Shown here in pieces: positions 55,546 to 64,000 of a stretch of 64,000 nucleotides of DNA. Numbering within the stretch: the first letter of the stretch is position 1; every line of letters begins with the position of its first letter. The notes under the pieces are model-generated. The model saw only the letters and a program-made list of their open reading frames with translations. It did no database searches and was not told the DNA's origin. Location of the stretch: the NCBI RefSeq assembly GCF_011612265.2, contig NZ_CP050134.2, forward strand, positions 1,054,001 to 1,118,000, read 5' to 3'. The translations under genes and the position numbers were made by a program. The stretch comes from Corynebacterium matruchotii. Its GTDB lineage: Bacteria; Actinomycetota; Actinomycetes; Mycobacteriales; Mycobacteriaceae.

Positions 55546-56661
55546 ATGAACTCGCTCCCCGCCCAAACGCTCGCTAACATTCCCGGAGTTTTAGGCTACT
55601 ACCCCCACCAATCCATCATCTTTGTCACCTTCCGCCACCACCGCGACGATACTCACAGCCGGTGGGCGCTAGGCCCAACCCTCCGCATCGACATTGACAG
55701 TCTCGACGCACTCCCCGAGGTCGGCGAAGTCCTCACCGCGGAACACGCTGATGTGGTCCTCGCCTTCGTCATCGGCCGATTTCCCACCCAAGACGGCACC
55801 ACCCTCGACGAAATAACCACCACCCTGGCCCAAGCCGCCGACACACACATCGTGCCCATCGACGCCTGCTGGCACGCCACCACCATCACCAATAACGGGA
55901 CCTACCAGCTCCGATTCGAACAAACCCCCTCCCTCACCGACCGCGGACTCCCCACCGCCGGCTGGTGTCACGGTCGCATCGCCGACATCCCCACAGCCCA
56001 AGCCACCCAACAACTCCTCGCCGACGGTGACCTTCCCGAACTCACCCGCGACGACTGCTTCACCGCCTTCGACAAAGCCGCCACCGACCCAACCATATGG
56101 CGTGACCGGGCCAGCAACGTCGCCAACCTGGCCGCCCAGTTAGCCGTCGACGCCCAATGCTGCCCCAGCCAATTCCAAGCCTGGTTCACCACCCTGGAAA
56201 CGGAACTCATCCGACTCGAACAACCCCTCCCCACCCCACCAGGGCCAGGGGCTGACATCATCGACACCTGCGCCGCCATGCTCAGCATCACCCGGATCCG
56301 TGATGCCGCCATCAACCTCCTCCTTGACCACGACCATGCCGCCCGCACCCTAGCGCTCGAAGTCGCCCGACACTTCGATGCCCCCATCCGCACCGAAGCC
56401 CTCTGTGTTTTCGCCCTGTGTGCCCTTATCCGACACAACACCCCCAAGGCACTCCACGCCCTCATGGTGGCCCGCGCGGAACAACCCAGCCACACGCTCA
56501 CCCGCTACCTATTGCTCGCCTACCAGCACGAACTCACCGAAAACCTGATCGAAAAGGTCCGAGACGGCAGCACCGCGGCAGCCGCCTACTATGGGCTGAG
56601 CATTCCCCGCCAGACCGCAACCACCGGCCCAAATGCCGACAACACCATCACCGCAACCTAG
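55546..56661 (+). CDS. DUF4192 protein
   Basis: A 371-residue actinobacterial protein with the DUF4192 opening: [21 protein letters not shown], an R-x-D-I-D segment ([15 protein letters not shown]) and the alpha-helical C-terminal half. Function unknown. The helix-rich part contains [20 protein letters not shown], typical of the family. It converges on galE with a 4-base overlap. Confidence 0.82.
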   Translation: MNSLPAQTLANIPGVLGYYPHQSIIFVTFRHHRDDTHSRWALGPTLRIDIDSLDALPEVGEVLTAEHADVVLAFVIGRFPTQDGTTLDEITTTLAQAADTHIVPIDACWHATTITNNGTYQLRFEQTPSLTDRGLPTAGWCHGRIADIPTAQATQQLLADGDLPELTRDDCFTAFDKAATDPTIWRDRASNVANLAAQLAVDAQCCPSQFQAWFTTLETELIRLEQPLPTPPGPGADIIDTCAAMLSITRIRDAAINLLLDHDHAARTLALEVARHFDAPIRTEALCVFALCALIRHNTPKALHALMVARAEQPSHTLTRYLLLAYQHELTENLIEKVRDGSTAAAAYYGLSIPRQTATTGPNADNTITAT

Positions 56662-57647
56662 GGCTTCCGGTGGGCGCTGTGGGCATGATCCCCCAACGCT
56701 GCGGTAAATGCCCACGCATCGGCGATAATCGTGTCCAAATCGGTGCGGGACGGCCGCCACCCCAACTCGGCCTTCGCCCGCGCCGACGAGGCAATCAACA
56801 CGGCCGGGTCGCCGGCGCGCCGGTCAGCCATGGTGACGGGGATGGGGTGGCCGGTGACCTCCCGGCATTTGTCGATAACTTCCTTCACCGAGTAGCCATC
56901 GCCCGAGCCCAGGTTGAAAATCCGGTGCGTGCCGGGCGTATTTGATTCCAGGGCGAGCACGTGGGCGTCGGCCAGGTCTTTGATGTGAATATAGTCACGG
57001 ATACACGTGCCATCCTTGGTGGGGTAGTCGTCACCAAAGATGAAGATCTCGTCCCGATGCCCCAACGCCACCTGCAACACCAGGGGAATGAGGTGGGTTT
57101 CCACCTCACGGTTTTCGCCCACCGAACCGTAGGCGCCGGCCACATTGAAATAGCGCAGGCTGGTGGCACCCAACCCGTGGGCGTGTGCGTAGGAGGTGAT
57201 GGCATAGTCGATCGCAAGCTTGCTGGCCCCATAGGGGTTGGTGGGGGCGGTGGGCATATCCTCAGTGATAGGTACCCGGTCGGGCTCCCCATAGGTGGCT
57301 GCGGTGGAGGAGAACACCAGGTTCGTCACGCCATGGTTGCGCATGGCGTCGAGAAGCGTGAGCGTGGTGACGAAGTTATGGTGCCAATAGTCTTCGGGCC
57401 GTTCCATGGATTCCCCCACCAGGGAACGGGCGGCAAAATGCACCACACCATCAAAATTGCCCCCCGCAAGCACATCGCCTGCGACGTCCCGAATGTCGCC
57501 CTCGATCAGGGTAGCGTTGGCGGGCACCGCATCCCGGTTGCCGGTAGAAAAGTTATCCACGATCGTGATGTCGTGGCCTTGTTCCAACAGCACTGTGGCG
57601 CACACACTGCCCACATAGCCGGCACCACCTGTGACAAGCAGCTTCAT
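56658..57647 (-). CDS. galE: UDP-glucose 4-epimerase
   Basis: A 329-residue SDR-family epimerase making UDP-galactose for arabinogalactan and other wall glycans. NAD-binding TGGAGYVGS at the N-terminus and the catalytic Tyr-x3-Lys as YGASK (residues ~147-151) with FSSTAATYG before it. ATG 57647 is chosen because it starts MKLLVTGG; the frame's 13 extra residues have no RBS. The dtxR-galE neighbourhood is known from C. diphtheriae. Confidence 0.95.
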   Translation of the reverse strand: MKLLVTGGAGYVGSVCATVLLEQGHDITIVDNFSTGNRDAVPANATLIEGDIRDVAGDVLAGGNFDGVVHFAARSLVGESMERPEDYWHHNFVTTLTLLDAMRNHGVTNLVFSSTAATYGEPDRVPITEDMPTAPTNPYGASKLAIDYAITSYAHAHGLGATSLRYFNVAGAYGSVGENREVETHLIPLVLQVALGHRDEIFIFGDDYPTKDGTCIRDYIHIKDLADAHVLALESNTPGTHRIFNLGSGDGYSVKEVIDKCREVTGHPIPVTMADRRAGDPAVLIASSARAKAELGWRPSRTDLDTIIADAWAFTAALGDHAHSAHRKP

Positions 57648-57767
57648 AATAGTCTTGGCCTTTCTGGGATGGTTGGTAAGCAACATACCCTCAATAGCCT
57701 AGTCGAGGCGGCAGTAGCTAGTTTGGCGCGGCTGGGCGTCGGTAGGGGAGCGGTGGCCTAGGGTCCG

Positions 57768-58451
57768 CTAGATTTCCTGGACCCGCACCGCGTGCGCTAG
57801 ATCATCCACCAGGTCAACAACTTTATCGCCATTTATTAACCGGATCTGCCCGTTAATGTGTTCGAAATCCACCTCGGCGCCCACGGTCATACCCGCGTCC
57901 AACATCTCCTTGAACTGTTCCGAATCCACCTGCAAAATCTCGTTGATTTGTGTGATCCGCACCCGGCGGGGAATATCGCTTTCCTCGGTGTCAATGGTGC
58001 GGAGTCCCGGGTCTACGAAGTCGGCCTGATCCACGCCCAATGCTTGCAATCCGGGGATCGGGTTCCCAAAGGGGGAACGGTCATAGGTGTCGAGCACCTC
58101 TACGAGGCGGCGTTCCACTTCGTCGCTCATCACATGCTCCCACCGGCAGGCCTCGTCGTGAACCTTGCGGATATCCAGGCCAATAATATCGGTGAGGAGC
58201 CGCTCCGCTAACCGGTGTTTCCGCATGACAGCAATGGCTAGGCTCCGGCCCTCAGGGGTCATGCGAAGACTCCGGTCCCCGGTGACCACGACGAGACCAT
58301 CGCGCTCCATCCGGCCGACGGTTTGGCTCACGGTGGGGCCGGACTGTTCTAACCGCTCCGCGATGCGGGCCCTAATCGGAGTTATGCCTTCTTCCTCCAA
58401 TTCATAAATGGTGCGCAGATACATTTCGGTGGTATCAACCAGGTCCTTCAC
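57768..58451 (-). CDS. dtxR: Iron-dependent repressor DtxR
   Basis: A 227-residue DtxR very close to the C. diphtheriae protein over residues 1-140. Metal site residues are conserved: Met10, Cys102, Glu105, His106 and the ancillary His79, Glu83, His98. The DNA-binding helix [17 protein letters not shown] is nearly identical. The SH3-like C-terminal domain is more divergent. It represses iron-uptake genes when Fe2+-loaded. Confidence 0.97.
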   Translation of the reverse strand: MKDLVDTTEMYLRTIYELEEEGITPIRARIAERLEQSGPTVSQTVGRMERDGLVVVTGDRSLRMTPEGRSLAIAVMRKHRLAERLLTDIIGLDIRKVHDEACRWEHVMSDEVERRLVEVLDTYDRSPFGNPIPGLQALGVDQADFVDPGLRTIDTEESDIPRRVRITQINEILQVDSEQFKEMLDAGMTVGAEVDFEHINGQIRLINGDKVVDLVDDLAHAVRVQEI

Positions 58452-58837
58452 AGTTGCTTATACCTTTCTGTCCATGTGTATGTGTCAGTGATATACTTTT
58501 CGACCCAAACCATTGTTCCCGCCGGTTTCTTAAGAAAATCCGAGAACATTTAGGTTCAAGTCGATACTCAACCAAAATATTCCAGGCAGCTTCGCATGCC
58601 TATAGAATGCCGCCCATCTGGCCCGCCGGAATACCTTGAAAGATATGTTTTCACTGTTTGGCGTGTATTGCCTAACCATCCACCGCAAGTATAGCCTAAC
58701 TGCAAAACCCATCGGCGCGTCAGATGACAAACGGCTGACCATGGGTAGTGGTTTTTAAAGATTCCATGAAAAATCACCCGGCCCCACCAATGGGGGCCAG
58801 GTGTATAGGTTGCGGCTATCGTCGAATTACGCGAATC
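58452..58837. promoter_or_regulatory. dtxR upstream / sigB downstream gap with DtxR-like half boxes
   Basis: This 386-bp gap has TAGCCTAAC (58692-58700), identical to the central nine bases of the DtxR box TTAGGTTAGCCTAACCTAA, and TTGCCTAACC (58668-58677) 24 bp away. The outer arms do not match well. A sigB terminator (58780-58798) closes the right end. No gene seen. Confidence 0.4.
58780..58798 (-). terminator. Terminator after sigB
   Basis: On the minus strand GGCCCC (58798-58793) pairs with GGGGCC (58785-58780), then GGGTGATTTTTC gives a T run. The stem can be extended by one or two pairs. Confidence 0.7.
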
Positions 58838-59935
58838 CTACATGGCGTATTCGCGGAGCTTTTCCGCGCGCTGGCCATCCCGCAGCTTACGCATGACCTC
58901 CCGTTCGATCTGGCGCACCCGCTCCCGGGACAGGCCAAACTGCCGGCCGATTTGGTCCAAGGTGCGGGGCACACCGTCGTCAAGCCCATAGCGCATGCGG
59001 ATAACATCCTGCTCCCGATCCTCCAGGGTGCCAATAACATCCCGAATGTCGGAGTGCCGCAACGATGCCACCACCGCGGACTCGGCATCCGCAGCCTCGG
59101 AATCCTCAATGAAATCACCCAGGGGAGCCTCCTCATCGGCGCCCACCGGCATGTCCAAGCTCACCGGGTCACGCGATTGACGCAGCAACAACTCAATCTT
59201 GGACTCGTCAATGCCGGATTCCTCGGCCAGCTCCTCATTGGTGGCTTCTCGGCCCAACTGCTGGTACATTTCCCGCTTGATCCGCGACAGCTTATTCACC
59301 TGCTCCACCAAATGAACCGGCAATCGAATCGTGCGCGACTGATCTGCCATTCCGCGCGTAATGGCCTGCCGAATCCACCATGTGGCATAGGTAGAGAACT
59401 TGAACCCCTTGGCGTAGTCGAATTTTTCCATTGCCCGAATCAGACCCAAATTTCCCTCCTGAATCAGGTCCAAAAGTGGCATGCCCCTGCCCGTGTACCG
59501 CTTCGCCAGTGATACCACCAACCGCAGGTTCGCCTCCAGCAGATGTGACCGAGCCTTCCGGCCCTCCTTGACAAGCACCTTCAAATCCCGTTTCTTCGCC
59601 CGGGTCAAGGGCTCATCCGAATCCGTCAGTAGATACTCTGCATAAAGCCCCACCTCGATGGTTTGCGCCAAATGTACCTCATCCTCGGCCGTCAAGAGGG
59701 CGGTTTTCCCGATCCCATTCAAATACACGCGAACCAGATCGGCCGAAGGGTTGTCGTTGTTTTGGCCACGACGTGAACCACGATCTACCGCAAGATCAAA
59801 AGCGGACTCTTCATCAGTGGGGTCCAGAATGTCATCCGCCCCCGGATCATCATCTACGAGGTCTGTGGGCTCATCCCCCATAACAACATCAAGATCTTCT
59901 TCATTGTCGAATTCTTTAAGGGCAGAGCTAGTCAT
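58838..59935 (-). CDS. sigB: Primary-like sigma factor SigB
   Basis: A 365-residue group 2 sigma-70 factor. Region 1.2 ([21 protein letters not shown]), regions 2.1-2.4 ([36 protein letters not shown]) and region 4.2 ([19 protein letters not shown]) are intact. SigA's long N-terminus is lacking, and adjacency to dtxR marks it as SigB, the general stress and stationary-phase factor. ATG 59935 follows GGAGG (59948-59944) with 8 bases spacing; the frame extends 26 codons further but without an RBS. Confidence 0.95.
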   Translation of the reverse strand: MTSSALKEFDNEEDLDVVMGDEPTDLVDDDPGADDILDPTDEESAFDLAVDRGSRRGQNNDNPSADLVRVYLNGIGKTALLTAEDEVHLAQTIEVGLYAEYLLTDSDEPLTRAKKRDLKVLVKEGRKARSHLLEANLRLVVSLAKRYTGRGMPLLDLIQEGNLGLIRAMEKFDYAKGFKFSTYATWWIRQAITRGMADQSRTIRLPVHLVEQVNKLSRIKREMYQQLGREATNEELAEESGIDESKIELLLRQSRDPVSLDMPVGADEEAPLGDFIEDSEAADAESAVVASLRHSDIRDVIGTLEDREQDVIRMRYGLDDGVPRTLDQIGRQFGLSRERVRQIEREVMRKLRDGQRAEKLREYAM

Positions 59936-60111
59936 GGCTATGGCCTCCTTATATTCCGCGACGCTTCTACTTAAGTTAACGACGTGAATTCCCAAAAAGT
60001 TCCTGGCGGACAAAAACTATCGTAAAAATCGGGTATTCCTACAGCTCAAAGGTAACAAAAAAATAACACAGCAAACCTGCTTTATAACGACTTTGCGACG
60101 TTCGCAAGCGG

Positions 60112-60533
60112 TTAACATTCCACCAATAACGTCACCGGCCCCTCGTTCACAGAAGCCACACTCATCATCGCCCCAAACCGGCCCTCCTCAACCACAATCC
60201 CACGCTCCCGCAGCCCGGCCGCAATCTTCTCCATGACGATCTTGGCCACCTCCCCCGGGCCGCGTCCGACCACGACGGCCGCCGCCCCTTCGCCGTTCGC
60301 CCCAAAAGCGTGAATTGGCTCACCAACAACACCGGTGCCCCCATCTCCGACACGCTCCGCTCCTCGGGAAGAATCCGTAACTCCGCAATCTTCCGCACCA
60401 TCGTCTGCCACGCATCCGGGGCATCATCCCGACCAATCCCCACCAGGGCCAACACCCCGTTGGTGATCGACCCCACCACCTCGTCGTCAACCGTGACACT
60501 CGCCTCAGACACCCGAGTCAATACTGCCTTCAT
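60112..60533 (-). pseudogene. dtd: D-aminoacyl-tRNA deacylase (dtd), frameshifted
   Basis: Two overlapping frames together encode one DTD, which removes D-amino acids from tRNA. From ATG 60533, [18 protein letters not shown] through [20 protein letters not shown] runs in one frame to the run CCCCC (60252-60256; GGGGG on the coding strand). The remainder ([32 protein letters not shown], ending 60112) is in the -1 frame. Both halves keep family motifs (SQFTL, GPVT). Ribosomal slippage at GGG-GGA, phase variation, a real null mutation or a sequencing error can each explain it. Gap to the upstream methyltransferase is 10 bases. Confidence 0.8.
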
Positions 60534-60543
60534 GACCATCACC

Positions 60544-62136
60544 TCACCTTGAGTCGTCGATAAGCTGCGCAGGCAACACCAACCCATGCCGAACCAAATC
60601 CACCATGGGCGAAATCACCGCCTCACATAATTCTGCCCCATCCACCCCATGCGCCACCGCATACAGCTCCACCGTCTCGCCCAAAGTCAACCCCTGCGGA
60701 TGCAACCCACCCACAATTGCTGCCAATGGGCCATCCACCTCGTGCGACCACCGGGGCCCATCCATGCGCACCAACCGCAGCGCTGCCGGCGCAAACCCCA
60801 CGCCAGCATCTGCATCCGCCACGCTCACCTCCTCCTTCGCCACCGACGGCCGCACCACAAACCGGCTCGCCAACATGTCCGCCGCAGCCACCTGCGACAA
60901 CCACTCGGCCCGAGCGAAATACTCGGCCACCTCCGAACCCAGGTCCGCATCGGTGTTATGCGTCAACTCCTCGACGAGCACGTCAGTGGGCGCATCCGCC
61001 GCGATCTTTTGGAGCGCAATAAACCCAAACCCGATCGCCGTCACCTGGGAATCCGCGAAATGCGTTAACCAGCGTTGCGTCTTACTCCGGCCCTCCGGGG
61101 ACCGCGGATCAATCGACTCGTCCCGCAACCACGTCCCCACATACAGCGCCGGGTCCACCATGTCCCGCTGCAACACCCATGCCCGCACCCCATGGTCCGG
61201 CAGCCACTCGGCGATCCGCGACCGCCAGTCCTCACCACGAACATGCGCCCACGCCCCCAAGAGCTGCGCAACGCCGCCCTCGGTCAAGTGCTCCGGCGCC
61301 GTGGCCACCACCAATTGGGTTGCCCCATCCAAATCCAGCCCCGAATCCCGATATACGTGGCCAATGTCCGGCGGACCCACCACGAATGGCGGATTCGCAA
61401 CAATCCGATCAAATGTTCGACCTGCCACCGGTTCGAACCATGACCCTTCCAACAGCTCCGCCTGTGGCAGCGCTCCCGCCGCCGCCAAAGTGGCCTCTGC
61501 CATGTCCAATGCCCGCGGATGCACATCCGTCAACGTCACCTGCGACGCGCAACCCAACTGGGCTAGCGCCTGCACCCCGGAACCCGCACCCAGGTCCAAC
61601 GCCGAATCCACTGGGGTCCGGCAGGTCATCCGCAGCAGCGACAAACTCGCCGCCCCCACGCCCACCACATGATCTCGCCCCGGTGCGTAATGCGGCACCA
61701 ACCCGGCGGCCACATCCGAAAACACCAGCCGTGATTCCCCCGCAATCACATGTGGCTGTACATCCAATATCGCGGTCAGGAACCGTAAATCCGCCCCCGC
61801 AACCTCCGCGTTGTCGGCATCCTGCTGCGGGGAGCCGATCACCTGCCGCCGCCCCAACACCCCGGCCGTAATCAGGTCCGCAACCAGATCCGCCCCCAAA
61901 ACCTGCTCCACCACCGGGCGGGGTAGCTCCTCGTGCAGCAAGAACACGGTGATCGCTACGGCTAACGGTTCGGACAATCTGGGTCGCAATGCCACCGCCA
62001 CCGCTTCGGGTTCGCCCCGCCGTAATGCCGCCATGGTTGCGTTGCCTAAATACTCCTCGACCCCGGCGGAATCGAAACCGAGACCACGGAAAACTTCCTG
62101 GAGACGTGGGGCAACCACACCCAATGGTGAACGCAT
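60544..62136 (-). CDS. SAM-dependent methyltransferase (HemK/PrmA-like)
   Basis: A 530-residue protein with an N-terminal helical domain (residues ~1-150), a Rossmann methyltransferase core with motif [12 protein letters not shown] (~187) and motif [12 protein letters not shown] (~245), and a C-terminal ~200-residue extension. NPPF motifs occur in N6-adenine and Gln-N5 methyltransferases; the target is unknown. ATG 62136 is supported by GGAG (62148-62145); the same frame runs much further upstream but that is antisense to the next gene. Confidence 0.85.
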   Translation of the reverse strand: MRSPLGVVAPRLQEVFRGLGFDSAGVEEYLGNATMAALRRGEPEAVAVALRPRLSEPLAVAITVFLLHEELPRPVVEQVLGADLVADLITAGVLGRRQVIGSPQQDADNAEVAGADLRFLTAILDVQPHVIAGESRLVFSDVAAGLVPHYAPGRDHVVGVGAASLSLLRMTCRTPVDSALDLGAGSGVQALAQLGCASQVTLTDVHPRALDMAEATLAAAGALPQAELLEGSWFEPVAGRTFDRIVANPPFVVGPPDIGHVYRDSGLDLDGATQLVVATAPEHLTEGGVAQLLGAWAHVRGEDWRSRIAEWLPDHGVRAWVLQRDMVDPALYVGTWLRDESIDPRSPEGRSKTQRWLTHFADSQVTAIGFGFIALQKIAADAPTDVLVEELTHNTDADLGSEVAEYFARAEWLSQVAAADMLASRFVVRPSVAKEEVSVADADAGVGFAPAALRLVRMDGPRWSHEVDGPLAAIVGGLHPQGLTLGETVELYAVAHGVDGAELCEAVISPMVDLVRHGLVLPAQLIDDSR

Positions 62137-62298
62137 AATAATACTCCTTGACGATGGGAAACCTGGCCGAGACGCCATAAGCTCAAGTACTACATAGTAC
62201 TGTGTCCAACCCGGTAGGTAGCATGTGGGCGACTGCTGATTGTGGTGGTGATTGCGTTCGCGTGAACCCCCCACCACGCCAACCGTGAAGGATGAAAC

Positions 62299-63582
62299 AT
62301 GGTGTTTACCCCCTTGCACCGGGAACTCGAACTGTTGGCCATGACGCCCCTCGACCAGTATCTCCTCAGGGAAGCAATTCGGGTTGGGGCGCGCGAACAA
62401 GGCGACCTCATGTTTTACGAAACACCGCACGCTATCGCCGCCGCCCTGGCCCGTGACCTGTGCGCCCTCGCCAACCGGGGCGGCGGATGGATTTTCTACG
62501 GCATTCGCGCCCCCGATGGGGTTGTTGAAAACCTCGCACCCTGCCAGCCGATCGCCGACATTGACCACACGGTCACTCAGGTGGCCCGCGACCTTGTCAC
62601 CCCGCCGCTTGTCGACGTTGCTGTGCACCACATCCCTGTCGCCCCGACTGGCATCGTCTACGCCATCGAGGTGCCTTACGACGACCAGGCGCCCTACCAC
62701 CTGGCCGATGGCACAGCTCCCATCCGCCGCGGCACCACACTCGAATACCTCACCGATGCGGAGCAGCATCAGCTTCGCCTTGAGGTCCGAAACTTTTCCG
62801 CCAGGCGTGCTCACATCATTCCCGCCCTCATCGACGAATACCAGCGCCTTGGCCCTATCTATGGTGGCACCACCTTTGTGTTTGTGGCCGTCCCCACCCA
62901 CCGGCTGCTGCCCGAAATCACCACCCAGAAAATCGAGCGGACCTTCTATGATTTTTACACCACCGACTACCTGGAGAAGGGCTATGACCAAAACCTCATT
63001 GTCTTCCATTTCGGTGACGATCCCATCCACGTCGACAACGCCACCCTGCGGTATCAGGATGAAACCGAGACTGGTTCTTGGGCCTCTAGCCGGTGCGAAA
63101 TCACCACGACCGGCATTATCCGCTTCGCGATTCAACTAGGCGGGGAGGAGTCTCCCGACGACGCGGATGTTGCATACCTTGGCCCGTATCATCAGCCCGA
63201 GGTTTTTTCAGCGGTGGGTCCCGCACACGTCTCCCATGTTGAGCTGGAGCTGACGCTGCTCGAAACCTTCGCCAGCGTGCTTTCCCTCCAGGAGCGGTGT
63301 TTTAACAGCGACTACGATCTTTGGGTTGGGCTGGCCCGCCGCCGCGAGGACGAGCCCGTGGCCATTCGGCGCATGACCATTCACGAATCCGGCAACCGGT
63401 ACCTGGGTGAGTTTCTCCCCGTCGACCACGACAGTTTCATTACCCACCCACAGTTGGTGTCGGCCCGGCTCCCGCTGGATTCCAGCGTGAACGAGAAACG
63501 GGTGATCCTCAATCGCATGTGTTTGGGGCTATTAAGCCAAAGCGGCATCACCAGCATGCGGTTGATCCGGGAAGCGGAATAG
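62299..63582 (+). CDS. AlbA_2-domain protein
   Basis: A 427-residue protein. The N-terminal ~150 residues match the Schlafen AlbA_2 pattern: acidic-aromatic start, DLCALANRGGGWIFYGI (residues ~54-70, the ALAN-x-GG-x-I-x-x-G signature) and an APYHLADGTAPIRRGTTLEYLT strand-turn with the Y-x-R-x-G-like loop. The remaining ~270 residues have no clear domain. AlbA_2 proteins are linked to nucleic acid binding or cleavage, often in defence-related contexts, but this one lies in a housekeeping region, divergent from the methyltransferase gene. AAGGA precedes ATG 62299. Confidence 0.75.
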   Translation: MVFTPLHRELELLAMTPLDQYLLREAIRVGAREQGDLMFYETPHAIAAALARDLCALANRGGGWIFYGIRAPDGVVENLAPCQPIADIDHTVTQVARDLVTPPLVDVAVHHIPVAPTGIVYAIEVPYDDQAPYHLADGTAPIRRGTTLEYLTDAEQHQLRLEVRNFSARRAHIIPALIDEYQRLGPIYGGTTFVFVAVPTHRLLPEITTQKIERTFYDFYTTDYLEKGYDQNLIVFHFGDDPIHVDNATLRYQDETETGSWASSRCEITTTGIIRFAIQLGGEESPDDADVAYLGPYHQPEVFSAVGPAHVSHVELELTLLETFASVLSLQERCFNSDYDLWVGLARRREDEPVAIRRMTIHESGNRYLGEFLPVDHDSFITHPQLVSARLPLDSSVNEKRVILNRMCLGLLSQSGITSMRLIREAE

Positions 63583-63602
63583 TCTGTGGGCGGTTGCCGT
63601 CG

Positions 63603-64000
63603 TCAAGCAGAATCGGAGCCGGCCGGTAGCTGCCTGGGCGGCACCTTAGTTCCCCGACTCATCTGCGCCCGTTGCTGGCTTTGGGCCGCTGCTTGCTCCC
63701 GTAACGCCGCCGGCTTATATACCGCCGGGGCCCGGGCGTCACGCGGCTCGCCAATACCGTTTGCTAGCACCACCGCGATCCACGGCAGTGGCACCGAAAT
63801 GATAAATAGCAGGGCGGACAGCCACACGTTATGCATCGACATGTAGGTCACCATCGCCAGGAGTAAAAACGGCAACCGCGACCCCTGAATCCACATGTAC
63901 TGTTTTTCGCGCTTCTTACGGTTCTGGGTGGGGGAGTAGGAGGCGGTGGTGACCAACGGAACATTGCTGCGCCGCAAGCGATGTAGCTTACGCCTTAAAC
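63603..64000 (-). CDS. DUF3099 membrane protein (partial at window end)
   Basis: A small membrane protein whose frame stays open to base 64000, so the start lies outside the window; at least 132 codons are visible. Two adjacent helices (LPFLLLAMVTYMSMHNV and LSALLFIISVPLPWIAVVLAN) are followed by a basic, Gln/Ala-rich tail ending LPAGSDSA. It matches the DUF3099 proteins found near sigB in actinobacteria. Function unknown. A TTG at 63977 could start a shorter product, but it has no clear RBS. Confidence 0.75.
   Translation of the reverse strand, partial: LRRKLHRLRRSNVPLVTTASYSPTQNRKKREKQYMWIQGSRLPFLLLAMVTYMSMHNVWLSALLFIISVPLPWIAVVLANGIGEPRDARAPAVYKPAALREQAAAQSQQRAQMSRGTKVPPRQLPAGSDSA

Noticed and set aside
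62137-63135. Upstream extension of the methyltransferase frame to 63135
   Set aside because: It is antisense to the AlbA_2 gene, while ATG 62136 has a clear RBS.

Overview
The window is a chromosomal segment of a Corynebacterium-type actinobacterium. The gene order follows the conserved actinobacterial run pgsA - cinA - clgR - pspA ... recA - recX - miaB - (DUF349) - miaA - dapF - hflX ... lexA - nrdR ... oxyR - helicase - PAC2 - galE - dtxR - sigB - DUF3099. The ptsI / fruR-fruK-fruA / ptsH / sugR block next to lexA is a corynebacterial hallmark. The DtxR sequence has all metal ligands of the diphtheria-type regulator (M10, C102, E105, H106). The species cannot be named from the sequence alone. 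No tRNA, rRNA, CRISPR array, insertion sequence or prophage was seen.

Layout. 1-4.3 kb: a yybP-ykoY-type (Mn2+) riboswitch and its TerC-family membrane protein, a YciI-like protein, pgsA, cinA, and the envelope-stress pair clgR-pspA behind an ECF-sigma-like promoter. 4.3-8 kb: a Bcr/CflA-type exporter behind a perfect palindrome, then the biotin ECF importer bioY-bioM-bioN with a DUF2249 protein at its end. 8.3-17.6 kb: DUF3046, recA, recX, miaB, a membrane protein, a GNAT protein, DUF349, miaA, dapF. 17.6-25.3 kb: a BspA-like surface protein, pyroglutamyl peptidase, two corynebacterial unknowns (one with a Cys/Gly tail), hflX and a uracil-type permease.

25.3-33.2 kb is a complete histidine-utilisation cluster: hutG, facing an IclR-type regulator (hutR) 20 bp away, then hutH, rtcB (RNA ligase), hutU and hutI. 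HutH, HutU, HutI and HutG would together convert histidine to glutamate plus formamide and ammonia. The RNA ligase gene between hutH and hutU is foreign to that pathway and has a structured leader with a start-stop codon pair. 33.3-40.8 kb is the PTS block (HPr, fructose EIIABC, 1-phosphofructokinase, FruR, enzyme I, SugR). 41.3-47.1 kb holds lexA, nrdR and a giant hrpA.

48-50.2 kb encodes a 720-residue protein whose first ~450 residues are a low-complexity Tyr-Gly-Gln-Ser region, much like eukaryotic FUS-type phase-separating domains, fused to about six membrane helices. 50.3-64 kb returns to conserved genes: oxyR, a Ski2-like helicase, PAC2, DUF4192, galE, dtxR, sigB, a frameshifted dtd, a SAM methyltransferase, an AlbA_2-domain protein and a DUF3099 gene running off the end.

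Most promising for follow-up: the YGQ-rich membrane protein, the rtcB leader in the hut cluster, the dtd frameshift at a five-base homopolymer, the apparently leaderless hutG/hutR divergent promoter, and the riboswitch whose P1 strand also pairs with the ribosome binding site. All assignments come from reading sequence and family motifs; no database search was run.
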